Source: Streptomyces avermitilis MA-4680 = NBRC 14893 (GTDB lineage Bacteria > Actinomycetota > Actinomycetes > Streptomycetales > Streptomycetaceae). Taken from it: a stretch of DNA of 64,000 nt. The stretch lies in contig NC_003155.5 in assembly GCF_000009765.2 (NCBI RefSeq), forward strand, positions 7,688,001 through 7,752,000, given 5' to 3'. A program made the translations under genes and the position numbers. The notes under the pieces were generated by a model. The model was not told the DNA's origin. It saw only the letters and a program-made list of their open reading frames with translations, and ran no database searches. Each line of letters starts with the position of its first letter. Position 1 is the first letter of the stretch. Positions 44,032 through 52,858 of this stretch are shown here, one piece after another.

Positions 44032-45677
44032 GCCCCGCGATCACCCTGGCCGCCGACGCGGCCGGCCCACGTCTTCTCGCCGCCGGTGAGGCGAGCGAGC
44101 ACCGGCCGCTGATCATCACCCTGTTCGCGGTGTTCGTCGCCGCGACCCTCGTCATCACCGTCTGGGCGGGCCGGCAGACCAAGGACGCCGCCGACTTCTA
44201 CGCGGGCGGCCGCCAGTTCACCGCCTTCCAGAACGGCCTCGCGGTCTCCGGTGACTACATGTCCGCCGCGTCCTTCCTCGGCATCGCGGGCGCCATCGCC
44301 CTCTTCGGGTACGACGGCTTCCTGTACTCCATCGGATTCCTCGTCGCCTGGCTGGTCGCCCTGCTCCTGGTCGCCGAGCCGCTGCGCAACTCCGGCCGCT
44401 ACACCATGGGCGACGTCCTCGCGTTCCGCATGCGCCAGCGCCCCGTCCGCACGGCCGCCGGCACCTCCACGATCGTCGTCTCGATCTTCTACCTGCTGGC
44501 CCAGATGGCGGGCGCGGGCGTCCTCGTCTCGCTGCTGCTCGGTATCACCAGCGACGGCGGCAAGATCGGCATCGTCGCCCTGGTCGGCGTGCTGATGATC
44601 GTGTACGTCACCATCGGCGGCATGAAGGGCACCACCTGGGTCCAGATGGTCAAGGCCGTGCTGCTGATCGCCGGCGCCCTGCTGCTCACCTTCCTGGTGC
44701 TGCTGAAGTTCAACTTCAACATCTCCGACCTGCTCGGCAAGGCCGCCTCCAACAGCGGCAAGGGCAGCGCCTTCCTCGAGCCCGGCCTCAAGTACGGCGC
44801 CACCTCGACGACCAAGCTGGACTTCATCTCCCTGGGCATCGCCCTGGTCCTGGGCACCGCGGGCCTGCCGCACATCCTGATCCGCTTCTACACGGTGCCC
44901 ACCGCCAAGGCCGCGCGGAAGTCAGTGAACTGGGCTATCGGCCTCATCGGCGGCTTCTACCTGATGACCCTCGCGCTCGGCTTCGGCGCGGCCGCGCTCA
45001 TCAAGCCGGACGAGATCATCGCCTCCAACAAGGCGGGCAACACGGCCGCACCCCTGCTCGCCCTGCACCTGGGAGGCGTCGACTCCAACTGGGGTGCCAT
45101 CCTGCTCGCCACCATCTCGGCGGTCGCCTTCGCCACGATCCTCGCGGTCGTCGCGGGCCTGACCCTGGCCTCCTCCTCGTCGTTCGCGCACGACATCTAC
45201 GCGAACGTCATCAAGAAGGGGCAGGCCAGCGAGAAGGACGAGGTACGGGCCGCCCGGTACGCGACGATCGCCATCGGCGTCGTGTCCATCGGCCTCGGCG
45301 CCCTCGCCCGCGACTTGAACGTCGCAGGCCTCGTCGCCCTCGCCTTCGCCGTCGCCGCCTCCGCCAACCTGCCGACGATCCTCTACAGCCTCTTCTGGAA
45401 GCGGTTCACCACCCCGGGAGCGCTCTGGTCGATCTACGGCGGCCTGATCACGGCGGTCGGCCTGGTGCTGTTCTCGCCGGTGGTCTCGGGCAAGCCCACG
45501 TCGATGTTCCCGGGCGTCGACTTCCACTGGTTCCCGCTGGAGAACCCCGGCATCGTCTCCATCCCGGTCGGCTTCCTGCTGGGCTGGCTCGGCACGATCC
45601 TGTCGAAGGAGGAGCCGGACACCGCCAAGTACGCGGAGCTGGAGGTGCGGTCCCTGTCGGGCACCGGAGCGCACTGA
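44028..45677 (+). CDS. actP: Cation/acetate symporter ActP (SSS family)
   Basis: A 549-residue polytopic transporter of the sodium:solute symporter family with about 13 helices. Signatures: DFYAGGRQFTAFQNGLAVSGDYMSAASFLGIAG near the N-terminus, and GTAGLPHILIRFYTVP in the middle, typical of ActP-type acetate permeases. Coupled to the DUF485 protein by an ATGA overlap and followed by a strong terminator. It should import acetate and related short acids. Confidence 0.93.
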   Translation: MSPAITLAADAAGPRLLAAGEASEHRPLIITLFAVFVAATLVITVWAGRQTKDAADFYAGGRQFTAFQNGLAVSGDYMSAASFLGIAGAIALFGYDGFLYSIGFLVAWLVALLLVAEPLRNSGRYTMGDVLAFRMRQRPVRTAAGTSTIVVSIFYLLAQMAGAGVLVSLLLGITSDGGKIGIVALVGVLMIVYVTIGGMKGTTWVQMVKAVLLIAGALLLTFLVLLKFNFNISDLLGKAASNSGKGSAFLEPGLKYGATSTTKLDFISLGIALVLGTAGLPHILIRFYTVPTAKAARKSVNWAIGLIGGFYLMTLALGFGAAALIKPDEIIASNKAGNTAAPLLALHLGGVDSNWGAILLATISAVAFATILAVVAGLTLASSSSFAHDIYANVIKKGQASEKDEVRAARYATIAIGVVSIGLGALARDLNVAGLVALAFAVAASANLPTILYSLFWKRFTTPGALWSIYGGLITAVGLVLFSPVVSGKPTSMFPGVDFHWFPLENPGIVSIPVGFLLGWLGTILSKEEPDTAKYAELEVRSLSGTGAH

Positions 45678-45691
45678 GGTCCCACGCCCAC

Positions 45692-45721
45692 GGCCGCGTC
45701 GTAGATCCCTACGACGCGGCC
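45692..45721 (+). terminator. Terminator after the acetate symporter operon
   Basis: Perfect 13-bp arms GGCCGCGTCGTAG and CTACGACGCGGCC around the loop ATCC, 14 bases after the stop codon. Confidence 0.8.
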
Positions 45722-45823
45722 GCGTCGTACCTCGTGGGATCGGGCCGCTCTCGATGTCAGTCCTGTCACGTAGGCTCACAGGTGTCCGAGGAATGTGATC
45801 CGCATCGAGGGGAGGGGGCCCGC

Positions 45824-46813
45824 GTGCTCATCGACACCTACGGCCGGGTGGCAACCGACCTGCGCGTCTCACTGACCGACCGCTGCAATCTGCGGTGCAC
45901 GTACTGCATGCCCGAAGAAGGCCTGCAGTGGCTGGCCAAGCCCGATCTGCTCACGGACGACGAGATCGTCCGTCTGATAGACATCGCCGTCACCCGGCTC
46001 GGCATCACCGAGGTCCGCTTCACCGGCGGCGAGCCCCTGCTGCGCCCCGGCCTGGTCGGCATCGTGGAGCGGGTCGCCGCCCTCGCCTCACGCCCCCAGA
46101 CGTCCCTGACCACCAACGGCATCGGCCTCAGCCGCACCGCGACCGCCCTGAAGGCGGCGGGCCTGGACCGCGTCAATGTCTCCCTCGACACCCTCCGCCC
46201 CGACGTCTTCAAGACCCTCACCCGCCGTGACCGTCACAAGGACGTCATCGCGGGCCTCGAAGCGGCCCGCGACGCCGGCCTGACCCCCGTCAAGGTCAAC
46301 ACGGTCCTGATGCCGGGACTGAACGCGGACGAGGCCCCCGACCTGCTGGCCTGGGCCGTGGCGCACGACTACGAGCTGCGTTTCATCGAGCAGATGCCCC
46401 TGGACGCCCAGCACGGCTGGAAGCGCGAGGGCATGGTCACCGCGGGCGACATCCTCGCCTCGCTGCGTACGCGTTTCGAGCTCTCGGAGGAGGGCGCCGA
46501 CGAGCGCGGCTCCGCCCCGGCCGAGCGCTGGCTCGTCGACGGCGGCCCGCACCGCGTGGGCGTGATCGCCTCGGTCACCCGCCCGTTCTGCGCGGCCTGC
46601 GACCGTACGCGCCTGACGGCCGACGGCCAGATACGCACATGTCTGTTCGCCACCGAGGAGACCGACCTGCGCGCGGCCCTGCGCTCGGACGCCCCCGACG
46701 AGGAGATCGCCCGTATCTGGCGGCTCGCGATGTGGGGCAAGAAGGCGGGCTCGGGCCTGGACGATCCCTCGTTCCTCCAGCCGGAGCGGCCGATGTCGGC
46801 GATCGGCGGCTGA
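45824..46813 (+). CDS. moaA: GTP 3',8-cyclase MoaA
   Basis: A 329-residue radical SAM enzyme that starts molybdenum cofactor synthesis by converting GTP to 3',8-cyclo-GTP. The first iron-sulfur cluster motif is CNLRCTYC (Cys21, Cys25, Cys28), the second is Cys256/Cys259/Cys273 (CAACDRTRLTADGQIRTC), and the protein ends in the characteristic GG (SAIGG). GTG 45824 has GAGGGGAGGGGG upstream. It is followed by a convergent small gene. Confidence 0.96.
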   Translation: MLIDTYGRVATDLRVSLTDRCNLRCTYCMPEEGLQWLAKPDLLTDDEIVRLIDIAVTRLGITEVRFTGGEPLLRPGLVGIVERVAALASRPQTSLTTNGIGLSRTATALKAAGLDRVNVSLDTLRPDVFKTLTRRDRHKDVIAGLEAARDAGLTPVKVNTVLMPGLNADEAPDLLAWAVAHDYELRFIEQMPLDAQHGWKREGMVTAGDILASLRTRFELSEEGADERGSAPAERWLVDGGPHRVGVIASVTRPFCAACDRTRLTADGQIRTCLFATEETDLRAALRSDAPDEEIARIWRLAMWGKKAGSGLDDPSFLQPERPMSAIGG

Positions 46814-46840
46814 TCGGCGGCCGCACCCGCGGCGGCTTCG

Positions 46841-47083
46841 TCAGTTCTGCGCGGCTTCCCAGTCCTCGAGCCTGACGACGTCCTTGAGGAATCCACGGAC
46901 GCCGAGGAACTGGGAGAGGTGCTCGCGGTGTTCCTCGCACGCGAGCCAAGTCTTGCGGCGCTCGGGAGTGTGCAGCTTCGGGTTGTTCCAGGCGAGCACC
47001 CACACGGCTTCGGCGCGACAGCCCTTTGCGGAGCACATCGGGGAGGACGGATCGGAGCCGGCGCCGGGGGCGTTGAAAATCAC
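46841..47083 (-). CDS. Small conserved actinobacterial protein with CxxxxxC/CxxH-like residues
   Basis: An 80-residue protein. MCSAKGCRAEAVWVLAWNNP at positions 16-35 and LACEEHREHLSQFL near the middle place Cys and His where a zinc site could form. Homologues are common near moaA in streptomycetes from memory; some are misnamed acetone carboxylase. No function is established. The ATG at 47083 is used; an internal ATG at 47038 (start MCSAKGC) is also possible. Confidence 0.75.
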   Translation of the reverse strand: MIFNAPGAGSDPSSPMCSAKGCRAEAVWVLAWNNPKLHTPERRKTWLACEEHREHLSQFLGVRGFLKDVVRLEDWEAAQN

Positions 47084-47184
47084 GCTCCGACCCTAACCCG
47101 CGCACGGGGCCGCGATCCCGGCACCCCGTAGCAACCGGTCGACACGAACAGGCGACACGTGACAACGCGACACATCACAAAAGG

Positions 47185-47222
47185 CGACGCCGAGCAGCCA
47201 CGGGGGGAGCTGCCCGGCGTCG
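47185..47222 (-). terminator. Rho-independent terminator after the DUF3099 gene
   Basis: On the minus strand the arms CGACGCCG + GCAGC and GCTGC + CGGCGTCG form a 13-bp stem with one mismatch around a 10-base loop, followed by CCTTTTG, a T-run unusual for this genome. It lies 146 bases beyond the DUF3099 stop. Confidence 0.7.
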
Positions 47223-47367
47223 GTCTGTCGCTCCGACGGGGGATGCGGAGCGCGTACGAAGTATGTCACGCGTGACCCGGTGCCCGGCACCGGAACAACA
47301 TGATTGATCTGAGCTTTTCTTGAGCTTGATGCGGAGTGCGATTCCGGTTTTGGCGCATCCGCCGTGG

Positions 47368-47763
47368 TCAGGCCCGCTCGTGCGGCTCGCTGCGCACCTG
47401 GGCTCCGGGCTCGGCCGACACGCCCTCGGGGTCGGGTTCCGCGGAGTCGTCCGCCCGTGGCGGCGCGATCATCGGACGCATCGGGGTGGTGACGAACGTC
47501 GAGGGGAGCGAGGGCGCGTTCTCCCGGCCCGCGTTGGCGATCACCACGGCGATGTAGGGGAGAAGGGCGCCGAGCACCAGCGCAACCACGGCGACGTGCC
47601 GTTCCACGTTCCAGAGGGTGGCCGCGAGGATCACCGAGACCGTGCGCACGGCCATCGAGATGACATAGCGCCGCTGCCGCCCGCGTACGTCGTCGGCGAG
47701 ACCCTGCCGGGCGCCGGTGATCCGGAACACCTCAGCGTTGCCGCCGTTGCCCTGCTTCCGCAT
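47368..47763 (-). CDS. DUF3099 domain membrane protein
   Basis: A 131-residue protein with two membrane helices (residues about 33-50, YVISMAVRTVSVILAATLW; and about 58-75, VAVVALVLGALLPYIAVVIAN), a charged DDVRGRQRR loop before them and a Pro/Glu/Asp-rich disordered C-tail. DUF3099 proteins are small actinobacterial membrane proteins of unknown role. ATG 47763 is preceded by GGTGG-like purines; the frame upstream is not conserved-looking. Confidence 0.82.
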   Translation of the reverse strand: MRKQGNGGNAEVFRITGARQGLADDVRGRQRRYVISMAVRTVSVILAATLWNVERHVAVVALVLGALLPYIAVVIANAGRENAPSLPSTFVTTPMRPMIAPPRADDSAEPDPEGVSAEPGAQVRSEPHERA

Positions 47764-48009
47764 CACGTTCCACCATCCGCCTTGTATCGGACTCGCCCCC
47801 GCCCCGTACCCGGCTCGAACCCGGTCAGGGACCAGGCCCGAACACATCCCACGTTACGCCGCCTCTGCGCCGCCTACGAGACCGGGGCACCCCCTGCCTG
47901 GGCGGACCGGCTGCGCCGTACCGCGTACGGCTCTGCCCGACATGCGCCGTATGGCACACCGGCCGAAACTGGGCGTAATGCTCACGTCGAGCCGTACGAG
48001 GAGGCAGCC

Positions 48010-48285
48010 ATGGGCTGGTTGTGGGCGATCATCGTCGGATTTGTGCTGGGTCTGCTCGCCAAACTGATCCTGCCGGGCAAGCAGCACAGCCCGCTCTGGC
48101 TGACCACCATCATGGGCATCATCGGCGCCATCGTCGGCAACGCGATCGCACAGGGCCTCGGCATCGCGGAGACCAAGGGCATCGACTGGGGCCGACACGG
48201 CCTCCAGCTGGCGGCAGCGGTCGTCCTGGTGTTCCTCGGCGACATGCTGTACATGGCGATGCGGGGCAGCAAACAGCGGGCCTGA
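48010..48285 (+). CDS. GlsB/YeaQ/YmgE family stress-response membrane protein
   Basis: A 91-residue protein with three hydrophobic segments and the GlsB pattern GWLWAIIVGFVLGLLAKLI, TTIMGIIGAIVGNAIA (a GxxxG-type glycine zipper) and a C-terminal helix before RGSKQRA. The family responds to envelope stress in other bacteria. ATG 48010 is preceded by GAGGAG. It is not linked to the Asp23 locus 26 kb away. Confidence 0.9.
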   Translation: MGWLWAIIVGFVLGLLAKLILPGKQHSPLWLTTIMGIIGAIVGNAIAQGLGIAETKGIDWGRHGLQLAAAVVLVFLGDMLYMAMRGSKQRA

Positions 48286-48297
48286 CGGCATGGCGAA

Positions 48298-48325
48298 GGG
48301 GGCGGTCCGTGACGGGACCGCCCCC
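48298..48325. terminator. Bidirectional terminator between GlsB-like and tyrS genes
   Basis: Arms GGGGGCGGTCC and GGACCGCCCCC form an 11-bp perfect stem around a 6-base loop, followed by TT on the plus side; it separates two convergent genes. Confidence 0.8.
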
Positions 48326-48360
48326 TTCGTACGTCCTCGGCCCGGGCCGAGCCAGGATGC

Positions 48361-49629
48361 TCAGCCGCCCGTGACCTCCACCGCCGCCAGGTTCTTCTTG
48401 CCGCGGCGCAGCACCAGCCAGCGCCCGTGCAGCAGGTCCTCCTTGGCGGGGACGGCGTCCTCGGCGGCGACCTTGACGTTGTTCACGTACGCGCCGCCCT
48501 CCTTGATCGTGCGCCGCGCGGCCGACTTGCTGGCCACCAGAGCGACCTCGGCGAAGAGGTCCACGACCGGGGCCGGCTCGGCGACCTTGACGTGCGGCAG
48601 CTCGGAGAGCGCCGCGGCCAGCGTCGCCTCGTCCAGCTCGGTCAGCTCGCCCTGGCCGAAGAGGGCCTTGGACGCGGCGATCACGGCGGCCGTCTGGTCC
48701 GCGCCGTGCACCAGCGTCGTCAGCTCCTCGGCGAGCGCGCGCTGCGCGGCGCGGGCCTGGGGGCGCTCCTCGGTCTGCTTCTCCAGCTCCTCGATCTCCT
48801 CATGGGACTTGAAGCTGAAGATGCGCAGGAACTTGGAGACGTCACGGTCGTCCGCGTTCAGCCAGAACTGGTAGAAGGCGTACGGCGTGGTCATCTCGGG
48901 ATCGAGCCAGATCGTGCCGGACTCCGTCTTGCCGAACTTGGTGCCGTCCGCCTTGGTGATCAGCGGGGTGCCCAGCGCGTGCACCACGGCGTCCGGTTCG
49001 GCCCGGTGGATCAGGTCGGTGCCCGAGGTGAGGTTGCCCCACTGGTCGCTACCGCCGGTCTGCAGCGTGCAGCCGTACCTGCGGTACAGCTCCAGGAAGT
49101 CCATGCCCTGGAGGATCTGGTAGCTGAACTCGGTGTAGCTGATGCCCGCGTCGGAGTTGAGCCGCCGGGAGACGGCCTCCTTCGCGATCATCTTGTTGAC
49201 CCGGAAGTACTTGCCGACGTCGCGCAGGAACTCGATGGCCGACAGTCCCTGGGTCCAGTCCAGGTTGTTGACCATGATCGCGGCGTTCGGACCCTCGAAG
49301 TCGAGCAGCGGCGCGATCTGCGCGCGCAGCCGCTCCACCCACTCGGCGACGACCTCGCGGGAGTTCAGCGTGCGCTCGGAGTTCGGCTTCGGGTCACCGA
49401 TCAGACCGGTGGCACCGCCGACCAGGCCCAGCGGACGGTTGCCCGCCTGCTGGATCCTGCGCATCGTCAGGATCTGCACGAGGTTGCCGAGGTGCAGACT
49501 GGGCGCCGTCGGGTCGAATCCGCAATAGAACGTGACGGGACCGTCCGCGAACGCCTTGCGCAATGCGTCCTCGTCGGTGGAGAGGGCGACCAGCCCCCGC
49601 CACTTCAGCTCATCGACGATGTCCGTCAC
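48361..49629 (-). CDS. tyrS: Tyrosyl-tRNA synthetase
   Basis: A 422-residue class I synthetase: HIGH-type motif HLGN at 46-49 (PSLHLGN), KMSKS-type KFGKT at 231-235, and a C-terminal S4-like RNA-binding domain (about residues 350-420, SKSAARRTIKEGGAYVNN). GTG 49629 is preceded by GGAGA at about 11 bases. It begins 44 bases after the TldE-like gene, with a small CTCGTA/TACGAG hairpin between; it could share a transcript with the TldD/TldE pair. Confidence 0.97.
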   Translation of the reverse strand: MTDIVDELKWRGLVALSTDEDALRKAFADGPVTFYCGFDPTAPSLHLGNLVQILTMRRIQQAGNRPLGLVGGATGLIGDPKPNSERTLNSREVVAEWVERLRAQIAPLLDFEGPNAAIMVNNLDWTQGLSAIEFLRDVGKYFRVNKMIAKEAVSRRLNSDAGISYTEFSYQILQGMDFLELYRRYGCTLQTGGSDQWGNLTSGTDLIHRAEPDAVVHALGTPLITKADGTKFGKTESGTIWLDPEMTTPYAFYQFWLNADDRDVSKFLRIFSFKSHEEIEELEKQTEERPQARAAQRALAEELTTLVHGADQTAAVIAASKALFGQGELTELDEATLAAALSELPHVKVAEPAPVVDLFAEVALVASKSAARRTIKEGGAYVNNVKVAAEDAVPAKEDLLHGRWLVLRRGKKNLAAVEVTGG

Positions 49630-49673
49630 GGTTCTCGTATCTCCTTGAGTGGTCTCGTAATGCAGGTACGAGG

Positions 49674-51068
49674 TTATACGCCCTGGCTGACCGAGCTCAT
49701 ATTGAAGTCCGGGATGCGCAGAGCGGGCATCGCGGCCCGAGTGAACCAATCGCTCCACTCACGCGGCAAAGTCTTCTCCGTGCGCCCCGCCTCCGTCGCC
49801 CGGCCCAGCAGACCGACCGGCGACTCGTTGAACCGGAAGTTGTTCACCTCGCCGACGACCGCCCCGTTCTCCACCAGGTAGACGCCGTCCCGGGTCAGCC
49901 CGGTCAGCAGCAGCGTCGCCGGGTCGACCTCGCGGATGTACCAGAGGCAGGTCAGCAGCAGCCCGCGCTCGGTGGCGGCGACCATCTCCTCCAGGGAACG
50001 GTCCTCACCGCCTTCCAGGATCAGGTTCCCGATGGCCGGCGCGACCGGCAGCCCGGTCAGGGCCGCGCTGTGCCGGGTGGTCGTCAGATGCCTCAGCTCG
50101 CCCTCGCTCACCCACTCGGTGGCCTTGAGCGGCAGCCCGTTGTCGAACACCGAGGCGTCGTCGCCCGAGGAGTGCGCGAGCACGAAGGGCGCGGATTCCA
50201 GCCCCGGCTCGTTCGGATCGCTGCGCAGCGTCAGGGGCAGCTCGGAGAGTTTGTCGCCGATGCGCGTGCCCCCGCCGGGCTTGCTGAACACCGTCCGGCC
50301 CTCGGCCGCGTCCCGGGCCGCCGCCGACCACATCTGGTAGATCAGCAGGTCCGCGACCGCGGTCGGCGGCAGCAGCGTCTCGTAGCGTCCGGCGGGCAGC
50401 TCGATACGCCGCTCCGCCCACGCCAGGCGCTGCGCCAGCTCCGCGTCCAGCGCCGCCGGGTCGACGTCCTTGAAGTCGCGCGTCGAGCGCCCGGCCCACG
50501 CCGAGCGCGTCCGGTCCGGCGACTTGGCGTTGAGCTCCAGGGTGCCGTTGGGCTGGTCGTGGCGCAGCCGCAGACCCGTCGACGTACCGAGATAGCTGGA
50601 GACGAGTTCGTGGTTGGCGAAGCCGTACAGCTCCCGGCCACCCGCACGCGCGCGTGCGAACGATTCACCGAGCGCCGGCGCGAAGTCCGTGAAGACGGCG
50701 GACGAGGTCTCGGCCGGCGCGTCCGTGAAGTCGGGTGCCTGGGGGACGCCCGTGACCAGCGGCTGGGCGTCCTCGGCGGGAGCGGCACCGCGCGCCGCGG
50801 CCTCGGCCGCCCGCACCAGGGGCTCCAGTTCCTGTGCCGTCACGGCCGAGCGCGAGACGACACCGGAGGCGGTGCCCTCACGGCCGTCGACGGTCGCGAT
50901 GACGGTGAGCGTACGTCCGCGCGTGACGCCGTTCGTCGTCAGCGCGTTGCCCGCCCAGCGCAGGTTGGCGGTGGAGTGCTCGTCGGCGATCACGACGCAG
51001 CCGTCGGCCCGGGACAGTTCGAGGGCGCGCTCGACGATCTCGTGCGGCTTGTTCGTACGAGCGGTCAT
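49674..51068 (-). CDS. TldE/PmbA-like metallopeptidase subunit
   Basis: A 464-residue member of the TldD/PmbA family without the HExxxH zinc motif, so it is the TldE-type partner subunit. Landmarks: ANLRWAGNALTTNG near the N-terminus, GRYETLLPPTAVADLLIYQMWSAAARD in the middle and GEVNNFRFNESPVGLLGRA at the C-terminus. TldD/TldE heterodimers degrade unfolded peptides and mature some RiPPs. It overlaps tldD by four bases (ATGA). Confidence 0.9.
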   Translation of the reverse strand: MTARTNKPHEIVERALELSRADGCVVIADEHSTANLRWAGNALTTNGVTRGRTLTVIATVDGREGTASGVVSRSAVTAQELEPLVRAAEAAARGAAPAEDAQPLVTGVPQAPDFTDAPAETSSAVFTDFAPALGESFARARAGGRELYGFANHELVSSYLGTSTGLRLRHDQPNGTLELNAKSPDRTRSAWAGRSTRDFKDVDPAALDAELAQRLAWAERRIELPAGRYETLLPPTAVADLLIYQMWSAAARDAAEGRTVFSKPGGGTRIGDKLSELPLTLRSDPNEPGLESAPFVLAHSSGDDASVFDNGLPLKATEWVSEGELRHLTTTRHSAALTGLPVAPAIGNLILEGGEDRSLEEMVAATERGLLLTCLWYIREVDPATLLLTGLTRDGVYLVENGAVVGEVNNFRFNESPVGLLGRATEAGRTEKTLPREWSDWFTRAAMPALRIPDFNMSSVSQGV

Positions 51069-52588
51069 CGGCCGGCCTCCTGCGTGGTGTTCAGAATGTT
51101 GACGCCCTTGAAGAGGGCCGACGGGCAGCCGTGCGAGACGGCCGCGACCTGACCCGGCTGGGCCTTGCCGCAGTTGAAGGCGCCGCCCAGGACATACGTC
51201 TGCGGACCGCCGACGGCCGCCATGGAGCCCCAGAAGTCGGTGGTCGTCGCCTGGTACGCGACATCGCGCAGCTGGCCCGTGATCCGCCCGTTCTCGATCT
51301 TGAAGAAGCGCTGCCCGGTGAACTGGAAGTTGTAGCGCTGCATGTCGATGGACCAGGAGCGGTCACCGACGACGTAGATCCCGCGGTCGACGCCGCCGAT
51401 CAGTCCCTCGGTCGACAGACCGGCCGGATCCGGCTGGAGCGACACGTTCGCCATGCGCTGCACCGGCACATGCCCGGGGGAGTCGGCGTACGCGCAGCCG
51501 TTGGACCGCTCGAAGCCGGTCAGCTTCGCGATGCGCCGGTCGAGCTGGTAGCCGACGAGCGTCCCGTCCTTCACGAGGTCCCAGGACTGGCCCTCGACAC
51601 CCTCGTCGTCGTACCCGATGGTCGCGAGCCCGTGCTCGGCGGTGCGGTCACCCGTCACGTTCATCAGCTCGGAGCCGTACTTCAGCTTGCCGAGCTGGTC
51701 GAAGGTGGCGAAGGAGGTGCCCGCGTACGCGGCCTCGTAGCCCAGCGCGCGGTCCAGCTCGGTGGCGTGGCCGATGGACTCGTGGATGGTCAGCCACAGA
51801 TTGGACGGATCGACGACGAGGTCGTAGATGCCCGCCTCGACGCTCGGCGCGCGCATCTTCTCGGCGAGCAGCTCGGGGATCTGCCCGAGTTCGGACTCCC
51901 AGTCCCAGCCGGTGCCCGTCAGATACTCCCAGCCGCGCCCGGCCGGCGGAGCGATGGTCCGCATCGAGTCGAACTCGCCCGTGGACTCGTCGACCGCGAC
52001 CGCGGTGAGCTGCGGATGCAGCCGCACCCGCTGCTGTGTGGTCACCGTGCCGGCCGTGTCCGCATAGAACTTGTTCTCGTGCACGGTGAGCAGCGAGGCG
52101 TCGACGTGACTGACCCCGTCCGCCGCGAGCAGCCGCCCGCTCCAGTCGGCCAGCAGCCCCGACTTCTCCTCGTCGGGCACGGTGAAGGGATCGATCTCGT
52201 ACGACGAGATCCAGGTCCGCTCGGCGTGCACCGGCTCGTCCGCCAGCTCCACGCGCTCGTCGGAACCCGCCGCCTTGATCACCTGCGCCGACAGCTTCGC
52301 CATCGCCACCGCCTGCGACGCGACACGCGCGGCGGCGTCCATCGTGAGATCCACCCCCGAGGCGAAGCCCCAGGTGCCGCCGTGCACCACCCGCACCGCG
52401 TACCCGAGGTCGGTCGTGTCCGACGACCCGGCGGGCTTGGCGTCCCGCAGCCGCCAGGCGGCACTGCGCACCCGCTCGAAGCGGAAGTCCGCGTGCTCGG
52501 CCCCCAGCGCACGGGCTCGCGCGAGCGCCGCGTCGGCCAGGGCCCGCAGCGGCAGTGCCGTGAAGGCTTCGTCGATGGAATGAGGCAC
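51065..52588 (-). CDS. tldD: TldD family metallopeptidase subunit
   Basis: A 507-residue TldD protein with the zinc motif HESIGH at 269-274 followed by ATELDRALG, and the C-terminal QLRDVAYQATTTDFWGSM region. It forms a heterodimer with the TldE-like subunit encoded next. GGGAGACC precedes the ATG. No obvious RiPP precursor gene was seen beside it, so a general peptide-clearing or still unknown substrate role is more likely. Confidence 0.93.
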   Translation of the reverse strand: MPHSIDEAFTALPLRALADAALARARALGAEHADFRFERVRSAAWRLRDAKPAGSSDTTDLGYAVRVVHGGTWGFASGVDLTMDAAARVASQAVAMAKLSAQVIKAAGSDERVELADEPVHAERTWISSYEIDPFTVPDEEKSGLLADWSGRLLAADGVSHVDASLLTVHENKFYADTAGTVTTQQRVRLHPQLTAVAVDESTGEFDSMRTIAPPAGRGWEYLTGTGWDWESELGQIPELLAEKMRAPSVEAGIYDLVVDPSNLWLTIHESIGHATELDRALGYEAAYAGTSFATFDQLGKLKYGSELMNVTGDRTAEHGLATIGYDDEGVEGQSWDLVKDGTLVGYQLDRRIAKLTGFERSNGCAYADSPGHVPVQRMANVSLQPDPAGLSTEGLIGGVDRGIYVVGDRSWSIDMQRYNFQFTGQRFFKIENGRITGQLRDVAYQATTTDFWGSMAAVGGPQTYVLGGAFNCGKAQPGQVAAVSHGCPSALFKGVNILNTTQEAGR

Positions 52589-52858
52589 GGAGGTCTCCCT
52601 GCTGTCGTGGCCTGTCGGGTCCGATCATGTCGCGCGAGCCGGGGCGGCCACCACATCTTTCCGCCCGACGACCGCACCGATGTGCCCGGGGCCCTCCTCG
52701 GCGCACGGCTTTCTGTAGGGATCCGACAGGGAGTCCCCCGCGCCACTGTCGGTGCCCGATTGCCCGTGGGCCGGACCGGACCGATAGGTTTTCGACTACG
52801 GCGCCTGTCTTGCAGGGGCTTGCAGGGGGTTCAGACCGCTAATCGAAAGGGTGATCCG

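Noticed and set aside
49630..49673. A T-box or tyrosine-sensing leader before tyrS
   Set aside because: Only 44 bases separate tyrS from the preceding gene, too short for a T-box, and only a 6-bp CTCGTA/TACGAG hairpin is seen.
48427..49881. A plus-strand frame opposite tyrS
   Set aside because: It is a GC-rich shadow; tyrS on the minus strand has HIGH- and KFGKT-type motifs.
51131..52858. An upstream extension of fabG on the plus strand
   Set aside because: It is antisense to tldD; the FabG fold begins at the TTG at 52859 and the extension is shadow composition.
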